Under the pieces are notes generated by a model. The model ran no database searches and was not told the DNA's origin. It saw nothing but the letters and a program-made list of their open reading frames with translations. This document shows, one piece after another, positions 56,478 to 64,000 of a DNA stretch of 64,000 nt. The DNA is from Chloracidobacterium sp. (lineage in GTDB: Bacteria > Acidobacteriota > Blastocatellia > Pyrinomonadales > Pyrinomonadaceae): positions 2,277,485 through 2,341,484 of the forward strand of contig JADKKB010000007.1 in NCBI GenBank assembly GCA_016720705.1, in the 5' to 3' direction. The position numbers and the translations under genes are program-made. Each line of letters starts with the position of its first letter. Position 1 is the first letter of the stretch.

Positions 56478-56906
56478 ATGAAAGCTTCATATAAGTTCGT
56501 AGCGGCGTTTGCTGCGATGCTCTTGCTCACGGTCGCGGCGTGTCAGCAAACTGTACCGTTCAAAAAGTTTGCAAATGACGACGAGGTGCCCAGGATCACG
56601 CTCGCGGACGCTAAAAAGGCGTTTGACGAAGGCAATGCGGTCTTTGTGGACAGCCGTGCCGAACCGTCATTTCAAGTGGAGCATATCGCCGGTGCCATCA
56701 ATATTGCCTACAGTGGCCAGGCACCAAATTTCGATTCTCTGCCCAAGGGCAAGAAGATCATTGTCTATTGTTCCTGAGGAAAAGAACACACGAGTGCCAG
56801 TTTGGCATTCCAAATGAACGAAAAGCAGATCCCGAATGTTTACGCATTACTAGGCGGCACACAAGCCTGGAAAACGGCCGGCTATCCTATGGAAAAGGGT
56901 CAGTAA
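56478..56906 (+). CDS. Rhodanese-domain lipoprotein with in-frame TGA, candidate selenoprotein
   Basis: Reading through TGA at 56775-56777 gives 142 residues. A lipoprotein signal ends at TVAAC. The rhodanese domain (about 35-138) shows ITLADAKKAFDEGNAVFVDS, HIAGAINIAY, and IVYCS-(TGA)-GKEHTSASLA, then NVYALLGGTQAWKTAGYPME. Relatives I know read YCSCPxEHTSA, so the TGA replaces the second Cys of the active loop, while the first Cys (catalytic) is kept. Translation without readthrough ends after 99 residues. A SECIS-like hairpin follows the TGA. Alternatives are a nonsense mutation or error. Selenium insertion is inferred, not shown. Confidence 0.72.
56792..56810 (+). promoter_or_regulatory. 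Bacterial SECIS-like stem-loop after the in-frame TGA
   Basis: GAGTGCC pairs with GGCATTC (7 bp, one G-U) with apical loop AGTTT. The loop starts 22 nt after the TGA; the known bacterial SECIS distance is about 16-37 nt, and a G among the first two loop bases is expected and present. Confidence 0.6.
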
Positions 56907-56924
56907 GCTGATCACAATTTGAGT

Positions 56925-56966
56925 GAAAAGGCGCTTTAAGGAGATTGACTCCTTTTAGCGTCTTTT
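56925..56966. terminator. Bidirectional terminator between the rhodanese gene and wecB
   Basis: AAAAGGCGCTTTAAGGAG pairs with CTCCTTTTAGCGTCTTTT with a 5-nt loop and two mismatches. The genes converge on it, and A and T runs flank both sides, so it can end transcription from either strand. Confidence 0.75.
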
Positions 56967-56982
56967 CGATTTGATCCGAATC

Positions 56983-58080
56983 TTAGTTTGCCAGCAATTC
57001 ATCACAGATTCGCCCGGCGGCCTTACCATCCCAGAGCGGCGGGACTTTTGCGTTTTCCGGCTTACGGTCGCCTGCCAAAGCTTCAAATGCAGCCTGCTTG
57101 ATCTTCTCCGGGTCGGTTCCGACCAGAATATTGGTGCCGAGTTCGATGGTGACCGGTCGCTCGGTGTTTTCGCGGAGCGTCAGGCAAGGAATCCCGAGCA
57201 CCGTCGTTTCCTCCTGCAGTCCGCCCGAATCGGTCAGCACAAGTTCTGCCCCGCTATACAGCCGCATAAAATCGACGTAGCCAAGCGGGTCGATCAGCCG
57301 AATATTTGATGATGAGATACGTTCCAAAAGGCCAAACTCATCGATCTTGGCACGCGTTCGCGGGTGAGCCGGAATTACGATCGGCAACGCTTTGGATATT
57401 TCGATCAACGCGTCGATTATGTCTGTGAAAGTATCTCTATCATCTACGTTAGACGGGCGGTGCAGGGTACAGACAGCGTAGCTTTCGCTACCGACGCCGA
57501 CCGAATCGCGGACATTTGATGCGGCTGCGACCTTCAAATGGTCAAGCAGGGAATCGATCATCACGTTTCCGACAAATCGAATCCTTGATGCCGGAATGCC
57601 TTCGGCTAAAAGGTTTTCGTCTGCGTCCTGCGAGGTTGTGAGCAGCAGATCCGAGATCGAATCGGTTAGAATGCGATTGATCTCCTCAGGCATAGAGCGG
57701 TCACGCGAACGCAATCCGGCCTCGACGTGAGCAACCTTGACGCCGAGTTTTACTGCGACGAGTGCACAGGCGATGGTCGAATTGACGTCGCCGACCACCA
57801 CGACCCAATCGGGTTTATGTTCGAGCAGCACGGGCTCAAATTCGGTCATCACCTTGGCGGTCTGAACCGCGTGCGACGCCGAGCCCACACCGAGATAGAC
57901 GTCCGGTTTGGGCATGCCGAGATCCTCAAAGAATGAATCTGACATCGCCGCATCGTAATGCTGACCGGTGTGCACGATCAAGGGCTCAAATTCACTAGAG
58001 CGTCGCTTCATCTCGGCGTAGATCGGAGCGACCTTCATAAAATTGGGCCTGGCACCGACGATGTTTAGAACTTTGATCAC
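56983..58080 (-). CDS. wecB: UDP-N-acetylglucosamine 2-epimerase (non-hydrolysing)
   Basis: 365 residues from a GTG at 58080 (VIKVLNIVGARPNFMKVAPI, Met in translation), which overlaps the upstream stop as GTGA. An ATG at 58143 in frame would overlap that gene by more than 60 bp. WecB motifs: VGARPNFMK, HTGQHYDAAMSDSFFEDLGM, HVEAGLRSRD, and DSGGLQEETTVLGIPCLTLR. It interconverts UDP-GlcNAc and UDP-ManNAc for surface polysaccharide. wecC lies upstream in the same operon. Confidence 0.95.
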   Translation of the reverse strand: MIKVLNIVGARPNFMKVAPIYAEMKRRSSEFEPLIVHTGQHYDAAMSDSFFEDLGMPKPDVYLGVGSASHAVQTAKVMTEFEPVLLEHKPDWVVVVGDVNSTIACALVAVKLGVKVAHVEAGLRSRDRSMPEEINRILTDSISDLLLTTSQDADENLLAEGIPASRIRFVGNVMIDSLLDHLKVAAASNVRDSVGVGSESYAVCTLHRPSNVDDRDTFTDIIDALIEISKALPIVIPAHPRTRAKIDEFGLLERISSSNIRLIDPLGYVDFMRLYSGAELVLTDSGGLQEETTVLGIPCLTLRENTERPVTIELGTNILVGTDPEKIKQAAFEALAGDRKPENAKVPPLWDGKAAGRICDELLAN

Positions 58081-58385
58081 CTTGTTTCCGCCAAACACGT
58101 CAAGATTTTTTCCATATTTCCTAAAGATAGAGATTTCCACCACTTATGATTTCGATCCGACATTTCTCTTGCTTGCATTCCAGTAATCCGCTCAATATCA
58201 TTGTCAATGCTGTGCGTTGTTCCAGTGGTTACGACTCTGTAGCCATCCTTTTGTCGGGCGATCCAAAGCGAACCTTGCCCATCATTCGAATTGCGGTAAA
58301 TCCTGTACTCGTTCTCCTTAGGTTCGCTGACCAGCGTCGGGAATCCCCGTAAAATGTCATCCAGCCCAGGGTCTTGCATTTTCAT
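58077..58385 (-). CDS. Hypothetical protein between wecC and wecB
   Basis: 102 residues, soluble. It reads MKMQDPGLDDILRGFPTLVS near the N terminus and WIARQKDGYRVVTTGTTH in the centre. No known family is recognised. It overlaps wecB by 4 bp (GTGA) and follows wecC by 35 bp, so the gene is probably co-expressed with the UDP-ManNAcA enzymes, though its codon use seems AT-richer. Confidence 0.65.
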   Translation of the reverse strand: MKMQDPGLDDILRGFPTLVSEPKENEYRIYRNSNDGQGSLWIARQKDGYRVVTTGTTHSIDNDIERITGMQAREMSDRNHKWWKSLSLGNMEKILTCLAETR

Positions 58386-58419
58386 TTCTTAAATCTCCCA
58401 TCCCAGAAATTTTACTGAA

Positions 58420-59757
58420 CTACAACCTTACAATTCTAGCCTTACAATTGTCGCGAATTTCAGCGGACAGTGCGTTGCGAGTGTCCACAACCAGCGATGC
58501 CAATTCACAAACCTTTGCGTAATCCACGGGCGAATGTTCGGTACAGATGATCACGCAGTCGGCCGCCTGTATCAACTCGTCCGTCAACTCCTGGTTAAAA
58601 AGCGGTTCGCCGTCGCCGATCGTGTAGGCGTGGTCAAAAGTGACCTCGGGGACAAACGGGTCGTGATAACTGACTTCGGCTCCGTCGGCCCGCAAAAGGT
58701 CAATGATCGATAACGCCGGCGACTCGCGCATATCGTCGATGTCCTTTTTGTAAGCGACGCCGAGGATCAGTATCTTTGATCCGTTGACGGGTTTTTTGAC
58801 GTCATTAAGAGCGTTGGTGGCAAGTTCGACGACGTAGTTCGGCATTGTCGAATTGACCTGCTCGGCAAGGCTTATGAACTGCGAATCAAATCCGTGCTGT
58901 CTGGCTTTCCACGATAGATAATGCGGATCGAGCGGTATGCAGTGACCGCCGATGCCCGGTCCGGGATAAAACGGCATAAAGCCGAACGGCTTGGTCGCGG
59001 CCGCTCGTACGACTTCCCAAGTGTCGATGCCGAGGGCGTTGCAGAGCTTAGCCATTTCGTTTGCCATTCCGATATTGATGGCTCTAAACGTGTTTTCCCA
59101 GAGCTTGGCCGCCTCAGCGACGCGTGCCGACGAGACGGAAAAGACGTTCTCGACGATCTGGCCATAGAGCATCGCCGCGATCGCCGTCGAATCGGGCGAA
59201 CAGCCGCCGACCACCTTTGGAATATTGTGCGTCTGATACTGCGGGTTGCCCGGATCGACCCTCTCGGGCGAGAACGCAAGCAGAAAGTCCTCGTCGAGCT
59301 TAAAGCCGTTTTCCTCAAACATCGGCTGCAGCACTTCGTCGGTCGTGCCAGGATACGTGGTCGATTCCAGGATAATTAGTTGGCGACGGCGGAGCGATCG
59401 TTGGATATCGGCGCCTGCCGTCAGGATATATGACATATCCGGATCCTTGGTCTTTCTCAGCGGCGTCGGGACGCAGATGATGATCACGTCGCACTCGGCA
59501 AGCCGGTTAAAGTCGGTCGTGGCCGACAGTTTGCCGGAATCGACGCATTTCCTAAGGTCTTCGTCCGGCACGTCCACGATGTACGAGACGCCGGTGTTGA
59601 CCTGAGTAGCCTTTTTGTCGTCAACCTCAAATCCGATCGAGTCGTAGCCTTTTAATGCAAATTCCACGATCAACGGCAGGCCGACATAGCCTAGGCCGAT
59701 GACGCCGATACGGGCACTCCGTTCCGAGATCAGTTGTTCAAATTCGTCTTTGATCAT
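58420..59757 (-). CDS. wecC: UDP-N-acetyl-D-mannosamine dehydrogenase-like nucleotide sugar dehydrogenase
   Basis: About 445 residues from the ATG at 59757 (MIKDEFEQLISERSARIGVI); an ATG at 59808 in frame is less likely. Rossmann motif GVIGLGYVGLPL, LESTTYPGTTDE, and the catalytic Cys in GIGGHCIPLDPHYLSWKA. The C-terminal UDP-binding domain has DDMRESPALSIIDLLR. It oxidises the C6 of a UDP-HexNAc with NAD; wecB downstream points to UDP-ManNAc, giving UDP-ManNAcA. TviB-type UDP-GlcNAc or UDP-glucose 6-dehydrogenases are alternatives. Confidence 0.92.
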   Translation of the reverse strand: MIKDEFEQLISERSARIGVIGLGYVGLPLIVEFALKGYDSIGFEVDDKKATQVNTGVSYIVDVPDEDLRKCVDSGKLSATTDFNRLAECDVIIICVPTPLRKTKDPDMSYILTAGADIQRSLRRRQLIILESTTYPGTTDEVLQPMFEENGFKLDEDFLLAFSPERVDPGNPQYQTHNIPKVVGGCSPDSTAIAAMLYGQIVENVFSVSSARVAEAAKLWENTFRAINIGMANEMAKLCNALGIDTWEVVRAAATKPFGFMPFYPGPGIGGHCIPLDPHYLSWKARQHGFDSQFISLAEQVNSTMPNYVVELATNALNDVKKPVNGSKILILGVAYKKDIDDMRESPALSIIDLLRADGAEVSYHDPFVPEVTFDHAYTIGDGEPLFNQELTDELIQAADCVIICTEHSPVDYAKVCELASLVVDTRNALSAEIRDNCKARIVRL

Positions 59758-59959
59758 TGTCAGATATTCTATTACGTTCGTTTGGGCTGCGGCGCCGGAT
59801 GAAATCACTTGGGAAAACGATGCGCCGATGTTCTAAACTATGTTAAGCAGTAATGTTAGTCAAATTTTTCGCGATGTGTGTTAATATTAGCAGGGTTTTT
59901 CACGCGGTGCCCTCCAAGTATTTTTAATACAGTCAATAGGTTCTATTCTCCGACTTCTT

Positions 59960-61183
59960 ATGAGTTTTGGGGTACATTCCAATAATCCTGTAGTCCGATC
60001 GGTTGTCGAGGGCACAGCACCGCGTCCGGCGTGTGTCGCGGCGTCGCGGGGCATTTTGCCGCTGCCGCAATCGGACCTGCTCGAGATACTTGTCAGTTTC
60101 TACGACGGCGATGATGCCGAACTGAAAGAAAATGCCCGCCAGACGCTGAGCACGCAGAGTTCGGTCGCACTCGACGGGACGTTGTCATCGCACGATACGG
60201 CACCCGCCGTTCTGGCGTACTTTGTCGCTCAGGAGCATCTGCCGAATGCCGCGTATCAGTCAATAATCCAGAACGCCAATACACCATCCGCCGCGATCGC
60301 GGGGTTTGCTCGCAAGACGACCAGTGGCGACCTGCTGGAGTTGATATCGCTCAATCAGCAGTTACTGATCCGTGACCCGAGCATAATCGAAGCGATCATC
60401 GGCAATTCGCACCGAACGTCCGAGGCCGATCGGCGTGCCAACGAGACAAAACGCGAGTTTTTCGAAAAGGAGCGCGGTGCCCAGCAGATCGCCAATGAGC
60501 TTCGTGCCCAGGGCAAAGAGGCCGCTGCCGAATTTGTCGAAAGTGTCGATATCGCGGACGACGGCGACGATTCCGGCCTGAGTGCCGAGGACGCTCTGTT
60601 CCTCGCCCAACACATCGAGGTGCTCGATAAAGACACCGACGACGAATGGCTCCGGCTCGAATTTATCGAGGATCTATACGAGGAAAGCGAGGCACAACGC
60701 AAGGCGACGCTCGACAAGATCATCGGTGAACTTAAAAACGAAGAAGATGAGATCGCCGGCGAACGCATCTCGATGATCAATAAGGTTATGCGAATGGGCG
60801 TCAAAGATCGCGTCAAACTCGGTATGAAGGGCGACCGCGAAGCCCGCAACATCCTCATTCGCGACCCCAACCGCCTGGTCTCAAGTGCCGTTGTCAACAA
60901 TCCGCGGATCAGCGAGCAGGAGATCGAAAATATCGCCTCGATGCGCAGCCTTTCCGAAGACGTCCTCCGGCAGATCGCGTCCAACCGTCAATGGTCGCGA
61001 AGCTACGGCGTGATGCACTCGCTGGTACGCAATCCGCGAACGCCGATCGCCAATTCGCTGACCATTATGTCGCGGCTGCAGCTGCGAGATCTGACCGCAT
61101 TGTCAAAGAACCGTAACGTTTCGGACGGAGTTCGGCGGCACGCTGCCAGGCTGCTGTCGGCCCGAACCGGCGGCCGCGGTTAG
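59960..61183 (+). CDS. Hypothetical helical-repeat protein
   Basis: 407 residues, all helical. Repeats with spacing about 35-40 residues can be seen at HDTAPAVLAYFVAQEHLPNA, ANTPSAAIAGFARKTTSGDL and NPRISEQEIENIASMRSLSE, like HEAT/DUF2336-type units. The middle (about 170-260) is Glu/Asp-rich. No known catalytic motif. Converges on the DUF2227 gene with a 4-bp overlap. Confidence 0.75.
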   Translation: MSFGVHSNNPVVRSVVEGTAPRPACVAASRGILPLPQSDLLEILVSFYDGDDAELKENARQTLSTQSSVALDGTLSSHDTAPAVLAYFVAQEHLPNAAYQSIIQNANTPSAAIAGFARKTTSGDLLELISLNQQLLIRDPSIIEAIIGNSHRTSEADRRANETKREFFEKERGAQQIANELRAQGKEAAAEFVESVDIADDGDDSGLSAEDALFLAQHIEVLDKDTDDEWLRLEFIEDLYEESEAQRKATLDKIIGELKNEEDEIAGERISMINKVMRMGVKDRVKLGMKGDREARNILIRDPNRLVSSAVVNNPRISEQEIENIASMRSLSEDVLRQIASNRQWSRSYGVMHSLVRNPRTPIANSLTIMSRLQLRDLTALSKNRNVSDGVRRHAARLLSARTGGRG

Positions 61184-61713
61184 AAAAACTTCTCACGCCG
61201 GCCGGTCTTGATAAATGTACCGGCTATATCGGTCAGAGTATGGCTCGCCGCACCGAGCCATAGGCCCAAAAACGCAAATAATAGAAAAGTTTCACCCAGA
61301 TAGCTGCGTATGACGTCGCGGATCGTGCCCCAAGCCCGGGCGAGGCCGGCGACGTCGGGCATACCATCGCCGGCAATACCGTTTCGTATCAAGGCGGCCA
61401 GATACGCAAGTATCGTTGCCACCCCGAGAAAATAGATAACCCGAAACAATGCTCCAAATAACAGCCCGTGCGAAAAGCGAGAGCGGTGCTTGAAGAAATG
61501 ACGGTACGGAAACCATATAATCCGAAAGACTGACCAGCGTGAATACGGACGCGAGATCGTGTCGAGGTCGGGCCCGAACATCAGGCCGCCAAACAAGAAA
61601 GCCGCACCGACTGTCGCCGCCGCTATCGGCTTACCGACCGCCATATATGTGATCACGGTCGCCGGTACTGACAGTATCACTGTGATCGCGTCGTGTTTTG
61701 ATCCGCTTGGCAT
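61180..61713 (-). CDS. DUF2227-family metal-binding membrane protein
   Basis: 177 residues. His and Asp patterns match the YdjM/DUF2227 putative metal-dependent membrane hydrolases: GSKHDAITVIL, GLMFGPDLDTISRPYSRW, HFFKHRSRFSHGLLFG, and LGAASHTLTDIAGTFIKTG. About four transmembrane helices. Function unknown. Confidence 0.88.
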   Translation of the reverse strand: MPSGSKHDAITVILSVPATVITYMAVGKPIAAATVGAAFLFGGLMFGPDLDTISRPYSRWSVFRIIWFPYRHFFKHRSRFSHGLLFGALFRVIYFLGVATILAYLAALIRNGIAGDGMPDVAGLARAWGTIRDVIRSYLGETFLLFAFLGLWLGAASHTLTDIAGTFIKTGRREKFF

Positions 61714-62090
61714 CGCTTAATTCTACCTTATACCTCGAAGAGGGCATCGCTCCAAGATCGCAATCTAATGCGGTCAATAAAACCGCCCAAATCGCAATTA
61801 AGGTGTTTCAAATTAATTTCGAGTTTTTGGCGAATTTGAAACAACTTAAGTACTTTGTTTAGCGACTTTAACCCCCGTTTTTGTTTCAAATTAATTTTCT
61901 TCCCCTCAGGTTCATCGCTAAATGTGCTCGGAAGTGCTGTAACGTGTGTGTTTGTTGCATTTAGCGGAATTCTGCTGTTTCACAATACAATTCCCGGTAT
62001 CCGAGTATTGCGATCCATCCGAATTGGGGCAATCTGTGTTCTGCATTCGATATTTCTTAAATGAACATTGGGCATTGCAACGGCCTCGAC

Positions 62091-62229
62091 CGTGCCAAAA
62101 TTCGTGCCATAAATCGTGCCATTTTTGCACACGCAGTCCGCTTGTAACCCATTGCCACCAGGGCATTTGCAGTCACAAATCGTGCCATTTTTACGTTGTG
62201 CAAGTAACACCGCTTCAAAAATGGCACGG
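62091..62229. repeat. Cluster of CGTGCCA repeats
   Basis: CGTGCCA occurs at 62091, 62104, 62115 and 62181, and inverted as TGGCACG at 62222. AAATCGTGCCATTTTT is exact at 62111-62126 and 62177-62192, 66 bp apart. No coding potential is convincing in 61714-63028, apart from this cluster and the inverted pair downstream. Confidence 0.5.
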
Positions 62230-62484
62230 CCGTTTTCCGCTAAACCTGCCCTTTTTCTCTTGGTCAGAAACAGCGACTGTTGCTATTTCGTATTCGACAT
62301 TCGTTATTCGCCATTTCTCCCGAGATCTCACGTGGTGCTGGTGCCCGAACGGGCGTTGCCTCCGTCTTTAGTTTTCAAAGATCTGTTGATTGGTTATATT
62401 ATATCACAATTTGCAGGGATACAGTAATGTCGCATAGATGCAACGCCCGTCACGAAAAATCAGCTATGGTCTGAAAAACTCCGC

Positions 62485-62676
62485 TCCTTACAAAGGAGAG
62501 GTGGCATCCCGATGCTTTCTATCGGGATGACGGAGTGGTTCTCAAGCGTCGAACGGGAATTCAGCGCAGTTTGTGGCCAAGGGTTAGGGCACGGTGAATC
62601 TTTATTATCGTGAGAGAACCACCCCGTCAGCGGCCAAAAGACGGCCACTGCCACCCCTCCTTGGTAAGGAGGGGAA
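62485..62676. repeat. Inverted pair of a dispersed palindromic repeat
   Basis: Left arm (62485-62543): CTCCTTACAAAGGAG then GGTGGCA, a small hairpin (CATCCCGAT with ATCGGGATG), and GACGGAGTGGTTCTC. Right arm (62614-62676) is the reverse: GAGAACCACCCCGTC, a GGCC hairpin, then TGCCACC and CCTCCTTGGTAAGGAGG. About 70 bp of unrelated DNA lies between. This resembles a common dispersed element family found in many bacterial genomes. Confidence 0.65.
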
Positions 62677-63028
62677 TCTGATAATTTTGAGCGAAACCCC
62701 ACGGACGGCGTACGGGCCAAAAGACATCAAGCTTTCGCTCCATCGCATCGAGGGAGAAGGTCAATGTCCGGAGAAGTTTAATGAAGAATCATGCGGGATT
62801 CGGGGTCATCTATGAAGTAAGTACTCAAGTCAAGCGCACGGGTATTGTGGCATCTTTTGGATGCGGTTGGTGCGTTTGATTGGGTGACAAAAGAGAACAA
62901 CCGGCGCCTCCATTATTAGTTAGATTCTTTCAGATACGCACCGCTGTAATTAGCGAATGCCATCATCTATTCGTGCACAGCTTCGTTCGAGCGGCTGGCT
63001 ACATGAAACCTGATCGGCTCATCTCGAA

Positions 63029-64000
63029 CTATATCGAGATGGCTGGCCGTACCATCAGACCTTCAGAGACTGAGCGGGTTTCCCCCGTCACCTCTCCTGA
63101 CCCCTCGTACAAACCAACTTCGCCCCGCCGTGTAAACTCCTCGTAGCTGATGCCATCACGAAGCATGACATAACAGTTAATCAGAAGCTTACGGGCCGCT
63201 GCAACTTTGCTTTCGGGCGGCCTCTACGACGGCTAACCTCGGAATAGAACTTCCGTATCTTCTTATCGCGACTTGCCTGGGCTGCCTGCCCGAGCAGGTA
63301 CCTTGCGAGCCGCGAACCTCGCTTGCTGATCGAACCGATCCGCCTCGTCTCGCCCGAGCTTTTCTCGAGCGGGTCGAGTCCTACAAATGCCACGACCTCT
63401 TCCTTACGGCGAAAGCGTCGAACATCGCCGAGCGTGTGAATAAGTGCCATGGCGTTGATCAGCCCGATCCGGGATGTGTCATTAGCAATTGAGCACGCTC
63501 TTCCTTATTCGCCTCTTCTCTCGAGCCTCGCCTCCACGGCCTTGATCCGGCGTGTCAGCTCGTCGCAAAGAACAAATCGAGAGCTGACCAGAAGCCGCTC
63601 GACCTGTGTCGTCTCAACCTCCTCGATCTTCTTTCTCGCCTTTACCGCCGGCAAACGGAACCGTGGCAAGCCCTTCGATCGTGCGAACGCCTGCAGCTGA
63701 TTCACCACCGATGTCCGCTTGCTCACCCAAGAGTGACGATAGTTCAGCAGATCGAGCATCTCCCGGCTCTGCTCGTTCCTCGGCGTGATCGCCGGAAATG
63801 TCCTCGCATCAATAGATCCAGGATCGTCTCCGCATCCCTGTGGTCGTTCTTGTGTCTCGATAATGCTGCTCGACGGATCATCCTAGGGTCTCCGATCTTG
63901 AGCGTCATTCCATTGTCGAAGAGCAACTTCTCAAACCACCACAGCGATCCCGTGGCCTCCGTTCCAATAACCGCGTCCTTTCCGCACTTGCGGTAAAACG
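63029..64000 (-). pseudogene. IS110-family transposase, frameshifted and cut by the window edge
   Basis: Pieces in the reverse strand: VIGTEATGSLWWFEKLLFDN, then RHKNDHRDAETILDLLMRGH (DEDD-type acidic residues), MLDLLNYRHSWVSKRTSVVN, and IHTLGDVRRFRRKEEVVAFV followed by FVGLDPLEKSSGETRRIGSI (Transposase_20 domain), ending RDGISYEEF. Three frameshifts near 63795, 63467 and 63206 are each a 1-nt loss. The 5' end lies beyond 64000, together with any bridge-RNA region. Confidence 0.85.

Noticed and set aside
62091..62229. Sigma-54 promoters based on TGGCAC
   Set aside because: The TTGC element does not occur at the needed distance from any TGGCAC.
61855..62474. Several open frames of 60-140 codons in both strands
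   Set aside because: They overlap each other, lack ribosome-binding sites, and consist of translated repeats.
62460..62720. An 86-codon reverse frame containing PPYQGG-like sequence
   Set aside because: This is the translation of a dispersed palindromic repeat, not a protein.

Overview
The window looks like a chromosomal segment of an Acidobacteriota member, most likely class Blastocatellia (Pyrinomonadaceae-like). This is an inference from gene content: an ECF sigma factor paired with a Ser/Thr kinase, an Oar-like TonB-dependent receptor, a delta-60/FG-GAP surface protein, a DUF4388 protein, futalosine-route menaquinone synthesis, a fused Kgd-type 2-oxoglutarate dehydrogenase and HspR/HAIR control of dnaK. 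No rRNA, tRNA or CRISPR array was recognised.

Layout. 1-11.9 kb: proC (cut by the window edge), sigma factor plus kinase, a repeat-rich secreted protein, a decayed GNAT gene, tyrS, a phosphoesterase-pgsA pair and two secreted proteins. 12.0-15.9 kb: dnaK-dnaJ-hspR with a HAIR operator on the promoter. 16-34 kb: a TonB receptor, a DUF4388 protein, smc, a CapA-like lipoprotein, a fused 2-oxoglutarate dehydrogenase, ribH-nusB-orf, an RDD protein and a sugar epimerase. 34.3-45.7 kb: an accessory stretch of small proteins (COQ7-like, pentapeptide, VOC, DinB, DHFR-like, and an ArsR regulator with three SRPBCC proteins). 45.7-49.9 kb: mqnE with two extra copies of its 3' end interleaved with a TPR and a WG-repeat gene. 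50-53.5 kb: a nitric oxide module (qNor, group III truncated haemoglobin, frameshifted Crp/Fnr regulator). 53.8-61.7 kb: membrane proteins, a DUF481 porin-like protein, bcp plus a rhodanese lipoprotein, and wecC-orf-wecB for UDP-ManNAcA. 61.7-64 kb: gene-poor, with inverted dispersed repeats and a decayed IS110-family transposase.

The strongest unusual signal is the rhodanese gene at 56478-56906. An in-frame TGA stands where relatives carry the second Cys of a Cys-Ser-Cys loop. The reading frame stays intact to the end of the domain, and a stem-loop with a bacterial SECIS-like geometry follows the TGA. It is a good candidate for a secreted selenoprotein next to a peroxiredoxin. A second theme is two loci (mqnE; an alpha/beta hydrolase) where the 3' end of a gene is duplicated in direct orientation on the far side of cargo genes. 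Others are a five-unit 21-bp repeat array upstream of a DinB gene, paired dyad operators upstream of arsR, and large insertions in NusB and SMC.
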